Below, piece by piece: positions 1 through 10,872 of a DNA stretch of 64,000 nt. Position numbers and translations under genes: made by a program. The DNA comes from Macrolepiota albuminosa. Lineage: Eukaryota; Basidiomycota; Agaricomycetes; Agaricales; Agaricaceae. Where the stretch lies: positions 930,001-994,000 of the forward strand of contig JAMWFC010000082.1 of the NCBI GenBank assembly GCA_027475525.1, given 5' to 3'. A model generated the notes under the pieces. It worked only from the letters and a program-made list of their open reading frames with translations. It did no database searches and had not been told where the DNA came from. Position 1 is the first letter of the stretch. The number at the start of each line of letters is the position of its first letter.

Positions 1-573
1 TCAGGCAACCTATCTGATGGCGGGCAATCTCTCTGATGATGAGTGGTCAAGGTTGAACGTTGAACATTGAATATGAAAACGTTGAAATTCAAAACTCTGT
101 TGCCAGCGAAAACATGACGACAGCCATCATCGGCGAACTTTTCTGTGGCTGTGTTTATGTTGACATGTCCAGTGTCCATGGGCGCCTCTATCGACATAAC
201 CTTCTCGGATACATCCGACTTAACGTTATAAGTTGGATGAAAATTGCATGTTGCTGATTACCCATCTTGTTTACTACCCATCGTGTATCTGAAACTCACT
301 TCCATTGGAGAACCTGAGAAACTAGATGTAGTTCAAGCCATTCATTTTACCTTGGCTTATCGGGTTGTTCTCCGGAATAGGTATCCTTCGCAACCCTCCA
401 ACAACCCGGCGCTAATACCAATGTTTGCTTGCTCTCACAAGGACCTTTCATCCTTGAGAATGTCCAATACGCCCAGCATGCTATACAGGTATCATAGAAG
501 GCATGCAATGATATTAAGCCTTCTCCTTGTCTCTGAAGCTCCGATACAATCATTGGATTGGTCTTCAGTGGCG
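1..573. other. 5' intergenic stretch, no gene recognised
   Basis: The open frames here are short and match no family I know. It is the upstream region of the first Ifi-6-16-like gene and may hold a small non-conserved 5' exon of it. No repeat or RNA gene is seen. Confidence 0.4.
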
Positions 574-960
574 ATGCACCCTCGCATAGCGCTCTTTATA
601 TCTCTCCTTATATTTATTGGGCCAGAGATCCTTTTCTTTCCCCTGATCCTTCTCTACTCTGCCTTCTTTGTTGTGCTGGGTATCATCGGGTTTGGGGTAG
701 CTGGCATTACTCAGGGTCAGTAATGCCCATATCCATAGCCCCTCACATCATCTCAATGTATAATTATAGGCTCCCTAGCAGCTCTATTCCAATCGGTCTG
801 TTACGGGGCCTTCACGCCTGCACGCTCATTGTTTGCTTTACTTCAATCTATCGGTGCTTCCTATCAAGCGCTTTCGTTCTCCACGCTTTGGATTTCCTTG
901 CCGGTCAGATTGCTTGCTGGGGCGCTTGCCGTATACGTCTTGATCGCTTTCATCATTTGA
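574..960 (+). CDS. Ifi-6-16-like small membrane protein, copy 1
   Basis: A two-exon model, 574-715 and 770-960 with a 54-nt GT-AG intron, gives an intact 110-residue protein. Residues about 5-45 are a strongly hydrophobic stretch. They are followed by the family signature spanning the intron: GFGVAGITQGS, then LAALFQS, then RSLFALLQSIGA. This matches the Gly/Ala-rich, small-residue pattern of the interferon-inducible 6-16/ISG12 family (Ifi-6-16), which is common and often clustered in Agaricomycetes. The C-terminus is a second hydrophobic segment, so an integral membrane protein is likely. Its cellular role in fungi is not established. ATG 574 is the first methionine before the conserved block; a further upstream exon cannot be excluded. 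A diverged second copy follows on the same strand. Confidence 0.6.
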
Positions 961-1486
961 TAGAACCTTTCATACATACTTGCGATAGATATTGTTTTAG
1001 TTCAGTTGGTAGATACTTGTGGACTGGTAAGTATGAGTTTGGCGTGACAATCTATTGTTTAAAGTGTGTCCGAGGAGTTGCTTCGAGATTTTGATAAGAT
1101 CATCATCCGAGTCATCGGCGATAGATAGGAATACTCAGTAAACTGATGGTGTGTACAGTTCCTTTGATGTATCTTCCACCATCCATTACATTTCATGCAC
1201 TCCACGCTAAAGATGAGACCTTGATTGATAAGATATCAGAGTGGTTTTCCAGACTGTTGGCTCAGATAGGTGCCCACACCACTCTAGTGGCTCCCAACGG
1301 TCAATTGTACTGACTTGAAGGATCATCGTGGTTTTTAGACCATTTCTTGACTGAGAATCATGACAAGTTCTTGAAATGGGCTTCATCCGTCGCCCACACG
1401 GCCAATGAATGGCGTAAACCCTAGCTTTTGTCGTCTCTTACAGGACATATGCTGATGAGTAAAGCTTAGTACGACAGTACCCATAT

Positions 1487-1863
1487 GTGGCATTGTTCGT
1501 CTCTCTGTTCCTATTTCTTGGGCCGTGGATGTTCCTCTTGCCTCTATTCCTTGTTCAAGCTCTCGCATTCGTCGTGCTTTATATTATCGGGCTTTTCTTA
1601 AGTGCGATTGTCGGTGGTCAGTACTCAGTACGGTGTAATTCGCACGCAACTCATCACCCATCATTCGAATAGGCTCCCCAACTGACTTATATCAGGCATT
1701 TTGTTACGGAGGACATACACCTGCATATTCCACGCTTGTCGTGCTTCAATCCACTGGCACACACTATGATGTGGACACCGCAAATTATCGTATTGTTCTG
1801 GCCATCAGGTTAGCAGCTGCGGCCATTGCCACTTACGTCTTTGTTGCTTTTATTGTCACGTAG
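1487..1863 (+). pseudogene. Ifi-6-16-like membrane protein, copy 2 (start codon missing in this frame)
   Basis: This is a tandem paralogue of the upstream gene. Exons 1487-1616 and 1673-1863, with a 56-nt intron at the homologous position, encode about 106 residues: the same hydrophobic N-terminal stretch (ALFVSLFLFLGP) and, after the intron, GSPTDLYQAFCYGG in the place of copy 1's GSLAALFQSVCYGA. The frame is open but has no in-frame ATG: the nearest ATG (1485) is in another frame, and a stop lies at 1460-1462. Either the start is in an undetected upstream exon spliced to an acceptor near 1477, or the start has been lost. The signature Gly/Ser positions are less conserved than in copy 1, which fits relaxed constraint. 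Confidence 0.5.
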
Positions 1864-2470
1864 CATGTGTAGATAGATGCACGTTACTCACTTCATCTGT
1901 AAGAAGACGGTGTTGATCATCCTTCACAATTATATGTTGAATGACAGATAAATAAGCTGATGCTTTCTACTTTTCTCATGTACTTTACTTGATGTTTAAC
2001 ATGCCATCTCCGGGTAACACTGGATCAATATAATACCCTCGCTACTCTGCCTTCCCTACATGTATACAATGCTGAGAGATCCCGCAATACTCGTATTTGA
2101 AGTCAAATCATTCCTTCGTAATCTTGAACTCGTTGGAATCACTGCAACATCTACTAGGTCTTGCAGCGCTGATCCCGAAGCAGCAGTATGAAATCACTGA
2201 CACGTGTATTCACCAATGGTGATACAAACCATCCCCCATCTTTGTACCTTCACGAGTTCGTAATTGATGAAAAGATATCTGATATCCCACACTGTATACG
2301 ATAGTGGCATCAGTAGATTACCAGAGTCCGTCCACTTGACAACGCTCCACATCATTGGTTATATTCATGGCATGCAATCTTGTCAGGAGTAATTTGGTCA
2401 AAGTTACCTTATCAAGCTACGTCACATCGAGTTCTTGAGATGTTTACATTATAATAAGGGCAGTGTGAGA
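1864..2470. other. intergenic, nothing recognised
   Basis: This is the convergent gap between the Ifi-6-16-like copies (+) and the S28 peptidase (-). Both 3' ends presumably terminate here. No ORF, repeat or RNA gene is recognisable. Confidence 0.4.
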
Positions 2471-4810
2471 CTAGTTTTTACCAGGCACCTTGAAATCTTT
2501 TAACCAGGCCGTCACGAAGCTAATTTCTTCCTCGTGTATTTTCTGGATTTCGGGAGGCTCGTCGCTAATATTGAGAAGGCCCCATTCGTCCCAGTGGTGC
2601 ACAGCACCTGTGAAGCGAACCGTCAAACAAAGCCCAACGGAAACGGACAACCTGACGGACCGGGTATCAGCTTGAACGGACGAAGGATGGTATCGGGCCT
2701 GTCCCTGGCATAGAATTGACTATGAGGGGTATCTGGTCTCCAGGGATCAACTACAACAGTCCATGAGCGTGGTTTTTACTTGCTAAGGACGGATAAACCA
2801 ACCTTCGCCATCAATGAATGCAAGACGGTCAGCAGCAATATCAAAATCTCCAAGGGCATTCACTGCGGTGATGTTAGGCAGACTGGGCACAGTGAAGTAC
2901 TCTCCTGGAGGGTATGCCTGAGTAAAAAGTAAGCCAATCGTGTGCTTTCAAAATCATAATTCCGATGGCACCTGCTTGCAGATCTTGGAAAGATATTCGA
3001 GAGTTAACCGGCGAGAGATAATACGTGGTTGGTTTTGGTCTGGAGGAGCGGTCTGAGAAACAAGAACGTCAGGGCCAGTTGAGATAACTTTATGACGGGG
3101 ATTTAGTTGGCTGACGGTGAAGTAACCCCACTGAGTGCAAACTTGAAATTGCCACAGGCGCCAGTCTTGATCAAGGGTTGTGACCTGGTATTGAGAATCG
3201 TCGTACGTTCCAAAACACTGAGAAGTAACTCCATAACGACTCCAAGTCATGTATCAAGATCACTTACCTCTTCGACAGTCTTGTTCCCCGAACATCGTGA
3301 CACAATGTGCTTATATCATCTGCAGTCAAGATAATTGCGTTTTAGGATCGAAAAAAAATAGACAAACCTCCTTGATGTACGTCGCGTAGTTGTAGATGGC
3401 AAAATCAAGCTTAAAGTCATCAGTGATGGATATCATTCTTGACGGAGAACCAAAAGGCAGAGCTGCGGCAGCACTAGAGTTCCCGAATGGTTTCGTTAAT
3501 GCAGCGCAAAAGTCGTCAAAAGCGGTACTGTTAAAGGGACCCCATACTCTCGATTGCCATGAACCCAAAGGGTTCTGACCACAGCAAAAATCAGCAATTA
3601 CTAGCAAATAACGAGAAAAAATCAGCTTACTGAGAGCAGCGATACGAAATCATCATCGTGCTCCAAATCTTTCAGACCAAACAATCCCTTCAAAAGCACC
3701 CTGAAATGAGGGATGTCAAGAATATGGTCAATCATGGTGATGGATTGTTCAAGATCCCCCGAGCATTTTGGATCTGCTGCTCGTCGAATGACCTCCATAT
3801 ATTCCCAGTTTGAGAGAGCAGCGTGAGTAACGGCTTATAAAAGGTCAGTTGATAAGAAATGTAGTAAAATGGACGTTATCATAAACTAACCGCTTGAAGC
3901 GATGGATCCATATGTCAATTCTGGATAGAGAATCTTCATGTGAGCAGCCCGAGCACCAGCATATGAACCCTGTAAATACAAGTATACATGAGTGTAACTC
4001 TGTATAGAGCTGTCTACGACGAGTAATCATACGCCATAGTAGATCCATGGCGTGTTGGGCGCAGTTAGGTCTTCGTCGATGCCTTGGAACTTGACCGAGG
4101 ACATAAAGTTCGCGCTATCAGCCGCAGCCTGTTCATTATCGAGCCAACTTTCCCCCTTTGAGCGACCTGGAATCAGACAGTGGTTATAAACTCACCGAAG
4201 GGAGTCGGTGGTGAAATTTTCAACTGGTATGGATTTTCCTATTGCAGGTCAATACGGTTGGAACGCCAATTTCCATAAAATGCGTAGTCACCATAATATC
4301 TGTGTTCCAAAACAACTCCGAGGCCACCAGTCGCCCTGGTAAGAATTTCAACGATCCCCGTGTCCAAGTAAGTAAGTCGATCCTGCTTCCGGTGAGCGAC
4401 ATTCGCTCTTGCGCCGACCAACATACCTCTCCGCTGGTCTCCCCACCGTCCAGGACTATCACTGGACCTCCGGATCCAGCAATATAGTGCCTGTCATTCA
4501 CCCAATACCTCTGCAAGAATGTGTGATTCGATCCTTTTGAAAAATGATCTAAAGGTTGTTCAAACCACTGGGTTTCGAAATCACTATCGGCCCGAACACT
4601 CTGGGTGTCTTCAGTCCCTTGGAGGACAAAACTTATAGACTCTTTCGAGACCTTAGTTGCCTGCTCTCTCTCCAATTTCCACAAATTGACCCCTTGTGAT
4701 CCTAATCTACGAATCGAGTCCGGATTCTGTGCTGCATTTGAGGCGAAGACGAGCAAAGACAAAGTCACTGCCTGCACTAGGTGAAGTCGCACGAAATGCA
4801 TAGCGGCCAT
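2471..4810 (-). CDS. secreted serine peptidase, family S28
   Basis: Thirteen exons (4427-4810, 4292-4382, 4196-4238, 4033-4147, 3891-3969, 3631-3833, 3368-3574, 3268-3309, 3116-3217, 2972-3052, 2803-2917, 2661-2750, 2471-2607) sum to 1689 nt, an intact 562-residue protein of normal family length. The N-terminus is a signal peptide (about residues 1-28). S28 hallmarks follow: WFEQPLDHF, QRYWVND, EHRYYG, and the nucleophile motif GGSYAGA (Ser213). The acid is in VDPW (Asp489) and the base in VHHW (His521 or 522). S28 enzymes (lysosomal Pro-Xaa carboxypeptidase, DPP7, fungal secreted homologues) cleave after proline. An extracellular or vacuolar peptide-degrading role is inferred. Some introns are short multiples of three, so unspliced reading looks open in places; the protein motifs decide the splicing. 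Confidence 0.9.
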
Positions 4811-5067
4811 TGTTAAAAGCGCTACAACGCCAGACGACGGTAAATGAAGACTAGAGCTGGCACACACAATACCCTTAAAACGAAGCCGCGGCCCGCCAGG
4901 CCTGTCAGGGCCGTGATTTTGGATTTCAAGGCACGCTCGAATGAGCGAGCACATATGCGCAGAGGATATATTGGGAGCATGGACAAAAATGAATTGTCCG
5001 AAAATTCTCAATTAAGTAACTGTAGCCATTGATTCTCCTTATCGTGGGTTCGGACAACCTGTCAAAG

Positions 5068-6390
5068 TCAATGCGGCATAAGGCAGCCAACAAAGTACTG
5101 AGGCAATTTCTCCTGTATATCGATCAAACTCTGCTTCAAATTCTCCAAAGCCGCCAGCCTGCACGCCTCTGTAACCCCTTCTTTGAGTTCTCTATCCCCG
5201 CTTATCTTCTCACTCATCTCCGCAACAAGACCTAACACATCTGCCGAACAAAGCGCAAGTACCCTACATGAACCCGCTGCGACTTGCCATTGTTCATTCC
5301 AGATGATCGTACACGCCTTGTGTGCATCAGCGGAACAAGATTCTGTGCACTCAAGCTTCGGCGCGCGTCGCCTGTATCGTTCACCAAAGTTTGCGAGGGA
5401 TAAATGACCTGAGAGTAATCTTATTATCTGTCTCGAGTTCAGCTTTGGGTCAGCCAGGATTCGTAGGGGAGTATCCATCGTCGGCGACGGAGCCTGTTCG
5501 ATCATCTCAAGGAGATGCGCATAGTACGCCACGCCCGCAAGTTTCTCAAGCTTATGTTCGTCGGCAGCGAGGATCGCTGGAACGGCGGGACTATCTTTCC
5601 GGCGGATACGGTCGCACCACTTTGACGCGACAGCTTCTAGCAGGTCTTCAGCTTTGCACTGGGAAGCGACTTCGATGGTACGCGTTAGGATGGCAGAGGA
5701 ACAGGAATCTACGAGGGAGGAGTTGGATGAAAAGGCGCGGTACATGGAATCAATTGCCCAATCATGTAGACGGTCATATTCAAAGTTCTTTGTGACTGTG
5801 GCGAGGGAAAGGAGGCGTTCAAGGTCTTCAAGGGTTCTCGGTTGGCCTTCCGCCTCATTTTCACTATGGAAACAATGTGAAGAGAACTTCAACTTTGTCA
5901 ATGGAGCAACAACTTACGTTGCATACCGTGCCCACATTAACGCACGGAACTCTGTCACGGAGACTCCAAAGAGTTCGAGAGGATCCTGACGGGTCGTCCG
6001 TTCAGCACGTCCAGCTATCCTTCTTTCTATCAGCTTGGACATGCACAACACATTACTGTGAACCTAATACCATCGCTCGTTATCTTCCCTGTCTTTTGCT
6101 ATACGGTACAAACGTCGTACCTTGAACAAGATCTTCTCCACCCTTATGAAACAATCTGCCCCTGAGTCGTCCTCAAAGAAATACTTGGGATCATGAATAA
6201 GTATTACAGTCCCGTCATGGTCTGACTTTAGCGAAGGACGAGATTCAAACATTGCTTTCCGCTTAAGCATCGTTGGGGAAGGTGGTTCGTCCTGCATCCT
6301 TTGGCGCTTCTGATGAGGAATGTCGTCATCGTAATTAGAGTCGTGTATAGTCGAATCGTCGACGATGATGAATCTGCCAGGTCTCTTCAT
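5068..6390 (-). CDS. BTB/POZ domain protein
   Basis: Three exons (6121-6390, 5918-6063, 5068-5863) give an intact 403-residue frame. The first ~55 residues are polar and basic. The BTB-like fold starts at DPKYFFEDDSGADCFIRVEK and continues through ILFKVHS into GVSVTEFRALMWARY after the first intron. The rest is a helical region of Agaricomycete BTB proteins (EDLERLLSLATVTKNFEYDRLHDWA) ending near residue 403. Such proteins are greatly expanded in mushrooms and are thought to mediate protein interaction, sometimes as cullin-3 adaptors; no partner can be read from the sequence. The part of the BTB domain between the strands (SKLIERRIAGRAERTTRQ) is diverged and basic, unlike the usual 'F..MF' core. 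Its 3' end lies about 260 bp from the start of the S28 gene. Confidence 0.75.
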
Positions 6391-7000
6391 GATATGGGTA
6401 TCTGTAGGTATGGGTGTGACTTGTCGCTTGAAACTCAGGAAATGAAAACGTTGTGATACGTTGAGGCCAACCAGTAGACTTTTAATTGTCTAGCGAAGGA
6501 GTAGAATGAGAAATACAAAAAGAGTACAGAGCCATTGTCTCTGTTAGATATTATAGACAACGTCACCCACAAAACAAGGGGAAGAAAGAATAAGCCTTGA
6601 TGGCAATCAGTGACTTGGTGTGACTTCAAAAGACTCATCGGGGTGGTCAAAAATATTAGTGCTGCACGATCTATATTGCGACATATAGAAATGTAGTGGA
6701 TAGCTACAGGTACGGTATATATACAGATGGCGTCCAAAGGCGCGAGCGGTTGGGTATTCAAACATACCATATATGGTTCAGCAAGTTAAATTAAAAGTCT
6801 AATTGTAAGAATGAGTAGGAGTGAAAGAAGCCCATATACACATATCTTCCCAGAATATCAAAGAGCCAGCAATGATATTGCTAAGAAAAGACTTGTTAAA
6901 GAGAGTATGGAACCCATGTGTATTGATGGAGGACCAACTACATCTCTAACGAGAGAAAGAAATAAGCCGTTGTATCATCTCATAATTGGTTCCAAAACAC
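6391..7000. other. intergenic, nothing recognised
   Basis: This is the region 5' of the BTB gene and 3' of the secreted-protein gene. It is AT-rich with only short unsupported frames (for example 6435-6770 on - and 6811-7032 on +). Confidence 0.4.
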
Positions 7001-8158
7001 TCACGATGTCGCAGTTCGAGGTTTTTCAGTGATCTTCACGGTCATTATCGCTATGAGACCATCTACGGCATTAACTCCGTTCACAGCAACAGTGAGATTG
7101 TGGTTGATGTTGTCGCTGGTGTTTGAAAGTAGTCCCGATACATAGAGGATGTCACTATGGTATGTATATCCATTGGCGGAGGTTGAGCCGCTATAAGTTG
7201 ATGAATTGTTCAAAGTGAGGGTGGGTATCGGAGATTGAGTTATGTTTCCTATGAGCCAGTCGCTGGAATGCACCATCTCAGAATATTGTATAAAAGAGAG
7301 AAACAAAAGGACACACCGGGCAAGATTGTACCCATCAGGAATGATGTCGTGTTGCTCTGAATGATTGATCAAAGAAGCCTTGAAAGGCAGGAATCACCAC
7401 CACTTACGGGCAAGCGGTAATTCGTACGAGACAGCCATAAAGATGGCTCCACTGCAAACGATGAGGATGCTGTAAGAAAACAAGTAACGTAACAAACCTG
7501 TTTGCATCCGGCCCGTTCTGTACCCAATATCGAAAATGGTTGCCCCCTTGTATCGTCTCTTTACAGGTGCCCAACGACGGGTCGTCATAGTTCCATCGAA
7601 TAACTGCTGTTTCGTTGACTAAGGTAGCCAAGTTAGTGGAATGGCCCTATCTATGGCAGGTAGGATACGCACGATATCCATGGCCATCGCCGAGATTCAC
7701 CGCCTGATGAGTAGATTCTTTCTGCCCAAGGCATTCAGACGAAAACCCAAGGGACCTAGAGATAGCTCAATCAACACATGGCCGCAAATCGCGCGGTCTT
7801 AACAGGACACACTCAAAATAGTTCCTTAGGCCACCGTCCGTCTCAGAATCCACCAGGACAGCCTCGTCTGAGTTGCCTGATATAATACTGTTGACTGGTT
7901 CGCCCTGCCCCATCGGGAACGTCATAGGTATTTTCTGTCAAACAAGTCAGCGTGTCCAAGGGTATCATCGTGGAGCATGAATCGTACCGTTAAGAAGCTC
8001 CCTCCATTGTCAAGGGGGTTGTAGAAGCCTTGCTCAGGGACCTTTCGTGAAGATGAAGAACTTGCGCGTCGGAGAAGGTTATGACCACTACTACCACGAT
8101 TGAAGCCGAGTGTTGGAGATATAAGAAGAAGACAAAATAATGTCGTAGTAGAGGCCAT
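7001..8158 (-). CDS. secreted protein of an uncharacterised Agaricomycete family
   Basis: Seven exons (7988-8158, 7813-7934, 7673-7755, 7498-7618, 7408-7451, 7317-7356, 7001-7262) sum to 843 nt, 280 residues. A signal peptide ends near residue 18 (MASTTTLFCLLLISPTLG). Conserved blocks appear in order: GEPVNSIISGNSDEAVLVD, GGLRNYF, SSECLGQK, VNLGDGHGY, NETAVIRWNY, TCKETIQGGNHFRYW, GAIFMAVSYE, IIPDGYNL, DWLIGNIT, VSGLL and a C-terminal VAVNGVNAVDGLIAIMTVKI. I recognise this block order from widespread secreted proteins of mushroom fungi with no assigned function. Paired conserved Cys and several N-x-S/T sites fit an extracellular glycoprotein. No catalytic motif is evident, so none is claimed. 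Confidence 0.8.
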
Positions 8159-8605
8159 GCAAAACGGTTAGTAAAGCTTGAGAGGGCTTGAGAAACTTCC
8201 TCAGACGGGAAGATCGTCGTTAAAGTTCAAGAGACTGATTAGACATGTAGTGGCCGAATTTCTTGATAGCGGCCATTATAACTCGGAAGGAGATATAGTA
8301 TGAACCGTTTACGTAAACACTTTTAGTTAACACCCGCTCACGGTGATTGACATATTTGACGAATTCAACTGTACAGAAGATATCACTACAGAATACTGGT
8401 TACCGATAACTTCAAAGCGTGCACAGGTTTAGGGAAACGTGGCTGCGTCACATATAGTGGGCATATTACTTTAGCGAGCACAGCCTCTTGTGAGTAGTTT
8501 GCCAGGAAAACAATTAGAACCACGTCTCGGCAACAGCGGAAAAGAGATTTTACAGCTGCGGCAATGTCGCAAAGAGAAGAAGAAATAAACAAAGGTATGA
8601 AATCA
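8159..8605. other. intergenic, nothing recognised
   Basis: This stretch holds the promoter of the secreted-protein gene and the 3' end of eIF3i. An open frame at 8386-8592 (-) has no recognisable protein character. Confidence 0.4.
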
Positions 8606-10012
8606 TCAATCAGCTATGTCTAGATCTCCATATGGTTTGGCTTTGAAGTACGATTCCTCAAAGTGGTGTACGCGCACAAACCCATCTTCTCCACCTGAGG
8701 CATAGCAGGTACCTGCGGGGTGTACAGCAATGCTAAATGGTATTGTTAACAGGAGTACAATTGGATAAGAGGGATGTACTAACGTATTAATCGGCCCGAA
8801 ATGACCTTTCACACGGCCCACCTCTTCCTCAAAGATTTTGTGCCAGAAGCGGGTCTCAAACTTGCCTTGACGTAGAGACGTAGTCGTCACGTTCATAGCC
8901 TCTTGTCCACCACCCAGAAGAACCTAGAATTAAGGACGAAATCAGAATTTGTCTTGCACTCGAATAATTCCGGATAACTCACGTAGGGCCGTCCAGGCGT
9001 AATGGAAGCACTGTTCAAAGGTGTTTCGGTCGTGTATGTCTTCATGACCATAAGCGTTTTTGTATCGTGTATCCGGGCAGACTTGTCCTTGCTGCTGGTA
9101 ACGCAGTATGTGCCGTCCTTACTCAATTGAAGATCAGTGACCGTATCACTGTGCGCCCGCTCGTTGTTTTCGACCTCTTCGCCAGTCTTGACATTGAACA
9201 GCGCTACCTTTCCAGATTCGTGACCAGTGACAATCATATTGTTTACAGGCGTGAATGCGCACACGGTCGCTTTTGAGCCGATAGGATTAAAAATGTATAG
9301 CGGCTCTTTCGACTCTGTGTCGAAGAAATTATAAGAGTCAGTCGGAATGAAAACGTGAATAGACCAGATCGAGCACGTACGATTTGTCCCATCACCTTCT
9401 CTGTTAATATTGAAAACACGAATCGTGCACTGGTAGCCCATACGTTGTTCCGTGATGCACACTACCTGACTATCGTCCTCTCTAAAAGCTACCCTCTTCA
9501 CCGCAGTTGGGAACTCCCAGGTGTAGAGACATTTGCCTGTCTGGACCGCCCATAGTCTCAGCGTGTTGTCGGCCGAACCTGATACCATGAATCTTGACTC
9601 CGCTTGACGCTTGGTTCAGGCGGGGAGTAATAGGATGCAGGCATCACTCACAATCAACATCTACTGTCCATACCGTTCCATTGTTTCCCTCATATGTACC
9701 TAGTCGCTCTCCATTGTGTGAGTACCAGACGTTGATAACATAATCTTTTGAACAGGAAAAGAGCAGGTCTCCTTCTGCGTTGAACTTGATCTGGGTCAAG
9801 GACCGCTCATGACCTATCATCGGTTAAGTAAAGGAACCTTCCGGTCTCCTTCTGCGTTGAACTTGATCTGGGTCAAGGACCGCTCATGACCTATCATCGG
9901 TTAAGTAAAGGAACCTTCCGTAATTTTTTAGAAAATACCTTGTAGTAGGATCGGCCGCTAAGTTAAAATCGTGAGTGAACTTCTCCATCAAGCAGCGAGA
10001 GGAACTTACCAT
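8606..10012 (-). CDS. TIF34: eukaryotic translation initiation factor 3 subunit i (WD40)
   Basis: Seven exons (10010-10012, 9939-9957, 9652-9813, 9381-9602, 8983-9314, 8784-8923, 8606-8732) sum to 1005 nt, 334 residues, the normal eIF3i length. The protein is built of WD40 repeats and carries eIF3i landmarks: [70 protein letters not shown] and the ending [13 protein letters not shown]. It scaffolds the eIF3 complex on the 40S subunit in the cytoplasm. The ATG stands alone in exon 1. The exon-3 acceptor and first 48 coding bases occur twice in an exact 77-bp tandem duplication (9766-9919). Using the distal copy runs into a stop, so the proximal acceptor (exon end 9813) is chosen; the duplication is probably an assembly artefact. 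Confidence 0.93.
9766..9919. repeat. exact 77-bp tandem duplication inside eIF3i
   Basis: Copies 9766-9842 and 9843-9919 are identical. Each contains the 3' end of an intron plus the start of eIF3i exon 3. The same unit length recurs at six other places in the window. Confidence 0.95.
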
Positions 10013-10872
10013 TTTTTTGAGGAAAACTCGAAGTTGTGGAGGATGTAGTTTTCGTTCGCACGTGACATTTCCCGATTTATCGACTCGCTTGGTTTGAAAT
10101 CATCAATTCCTCTATTGTTGTTTTGTCAATATCACTTTCGTCTTGAACCTTTATGCTGGTCTCTTCCTTCAGGAAATCTGCAAAGCGCAAAGATCGTCCG
10201 TACCAACTCTAGGCCGTACTAATTGCAGGGAATAACGTGATTCGATCTGTCATTGGTGGCAGTTATGGACTTGGACAAACCAGTAATAGCTAGTAATCAT
10301 GGTAGCACGGTTTGAATCTCCTCTGGTTTTGCAGTTCACATCAAATCTAACATACTTATACTTCTATTGTATGCCTAGTAGTATTGACGCTCGAAGAGCA
10401 TCCGACCTGCCAAGGACAAGCTCACGACCTACTACATACAGTCTAAAAATCTGAAAGCCATGCAGAGGCAATGGATAAATACTGTGACGGTGTATAATGG
10501 CCTAAAAGTGTGTTGGAGAGAATCCATACGTGAGGACAGTGGGAAAAGCTATACATGTTAAAGACCATTTTTAGGAGGAAGAACCAGAGGTCAATATATT
10601 ATACTATCCCAATTACTTGAAAAGTTACGGAAAGCGAATAAACAGCGAAATGCTTAAGGGCCCTTGGATATAGCACAAGGCATACGCGGCATCACCGAAG
10701 TGCTTGATTTAAGTACAAGTCCAAAAAGTACTATGACATCATATTATGTAGGTCTTGATGAGCAGGAAGTGACAACCAACAAAGCCAGCCATATACATAT
10801 CTTCAGAACAACAATCAAGACTATGAAAGCTTGAATCTGGCATGCACGTGGAGGGCCTGCGCTTAAAACTTG
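10013..10872. other. intergenic, nothing recognised
   Basis: About 860 bp between eIF3i (its promoter side) and the 3' end of the P450. No coding frame, repeat or RNA gene is recognisable. Confidence 0.4.

Noticed and set aside
1485..1613. ATG 1485 as the start of Ifi-6-16-like copy 2
   Set aside because: It is in a different frame from the conserved hydrophobic block and leads to an unrelated short peptide.
9843..9890. First (distal) copy of eIF3i exon 3 as a real duplicated exon
   Set aside because: Reading through it meets a TGA before the second copy, and the exact 77-bp unit matches the assembly-artefact pattern.
10290..10330. Possible tRNA T-arm (TTTGAATCTCC)
   Set aside because: No matching acceptor, D-arm or anticodon arm could be built around it.
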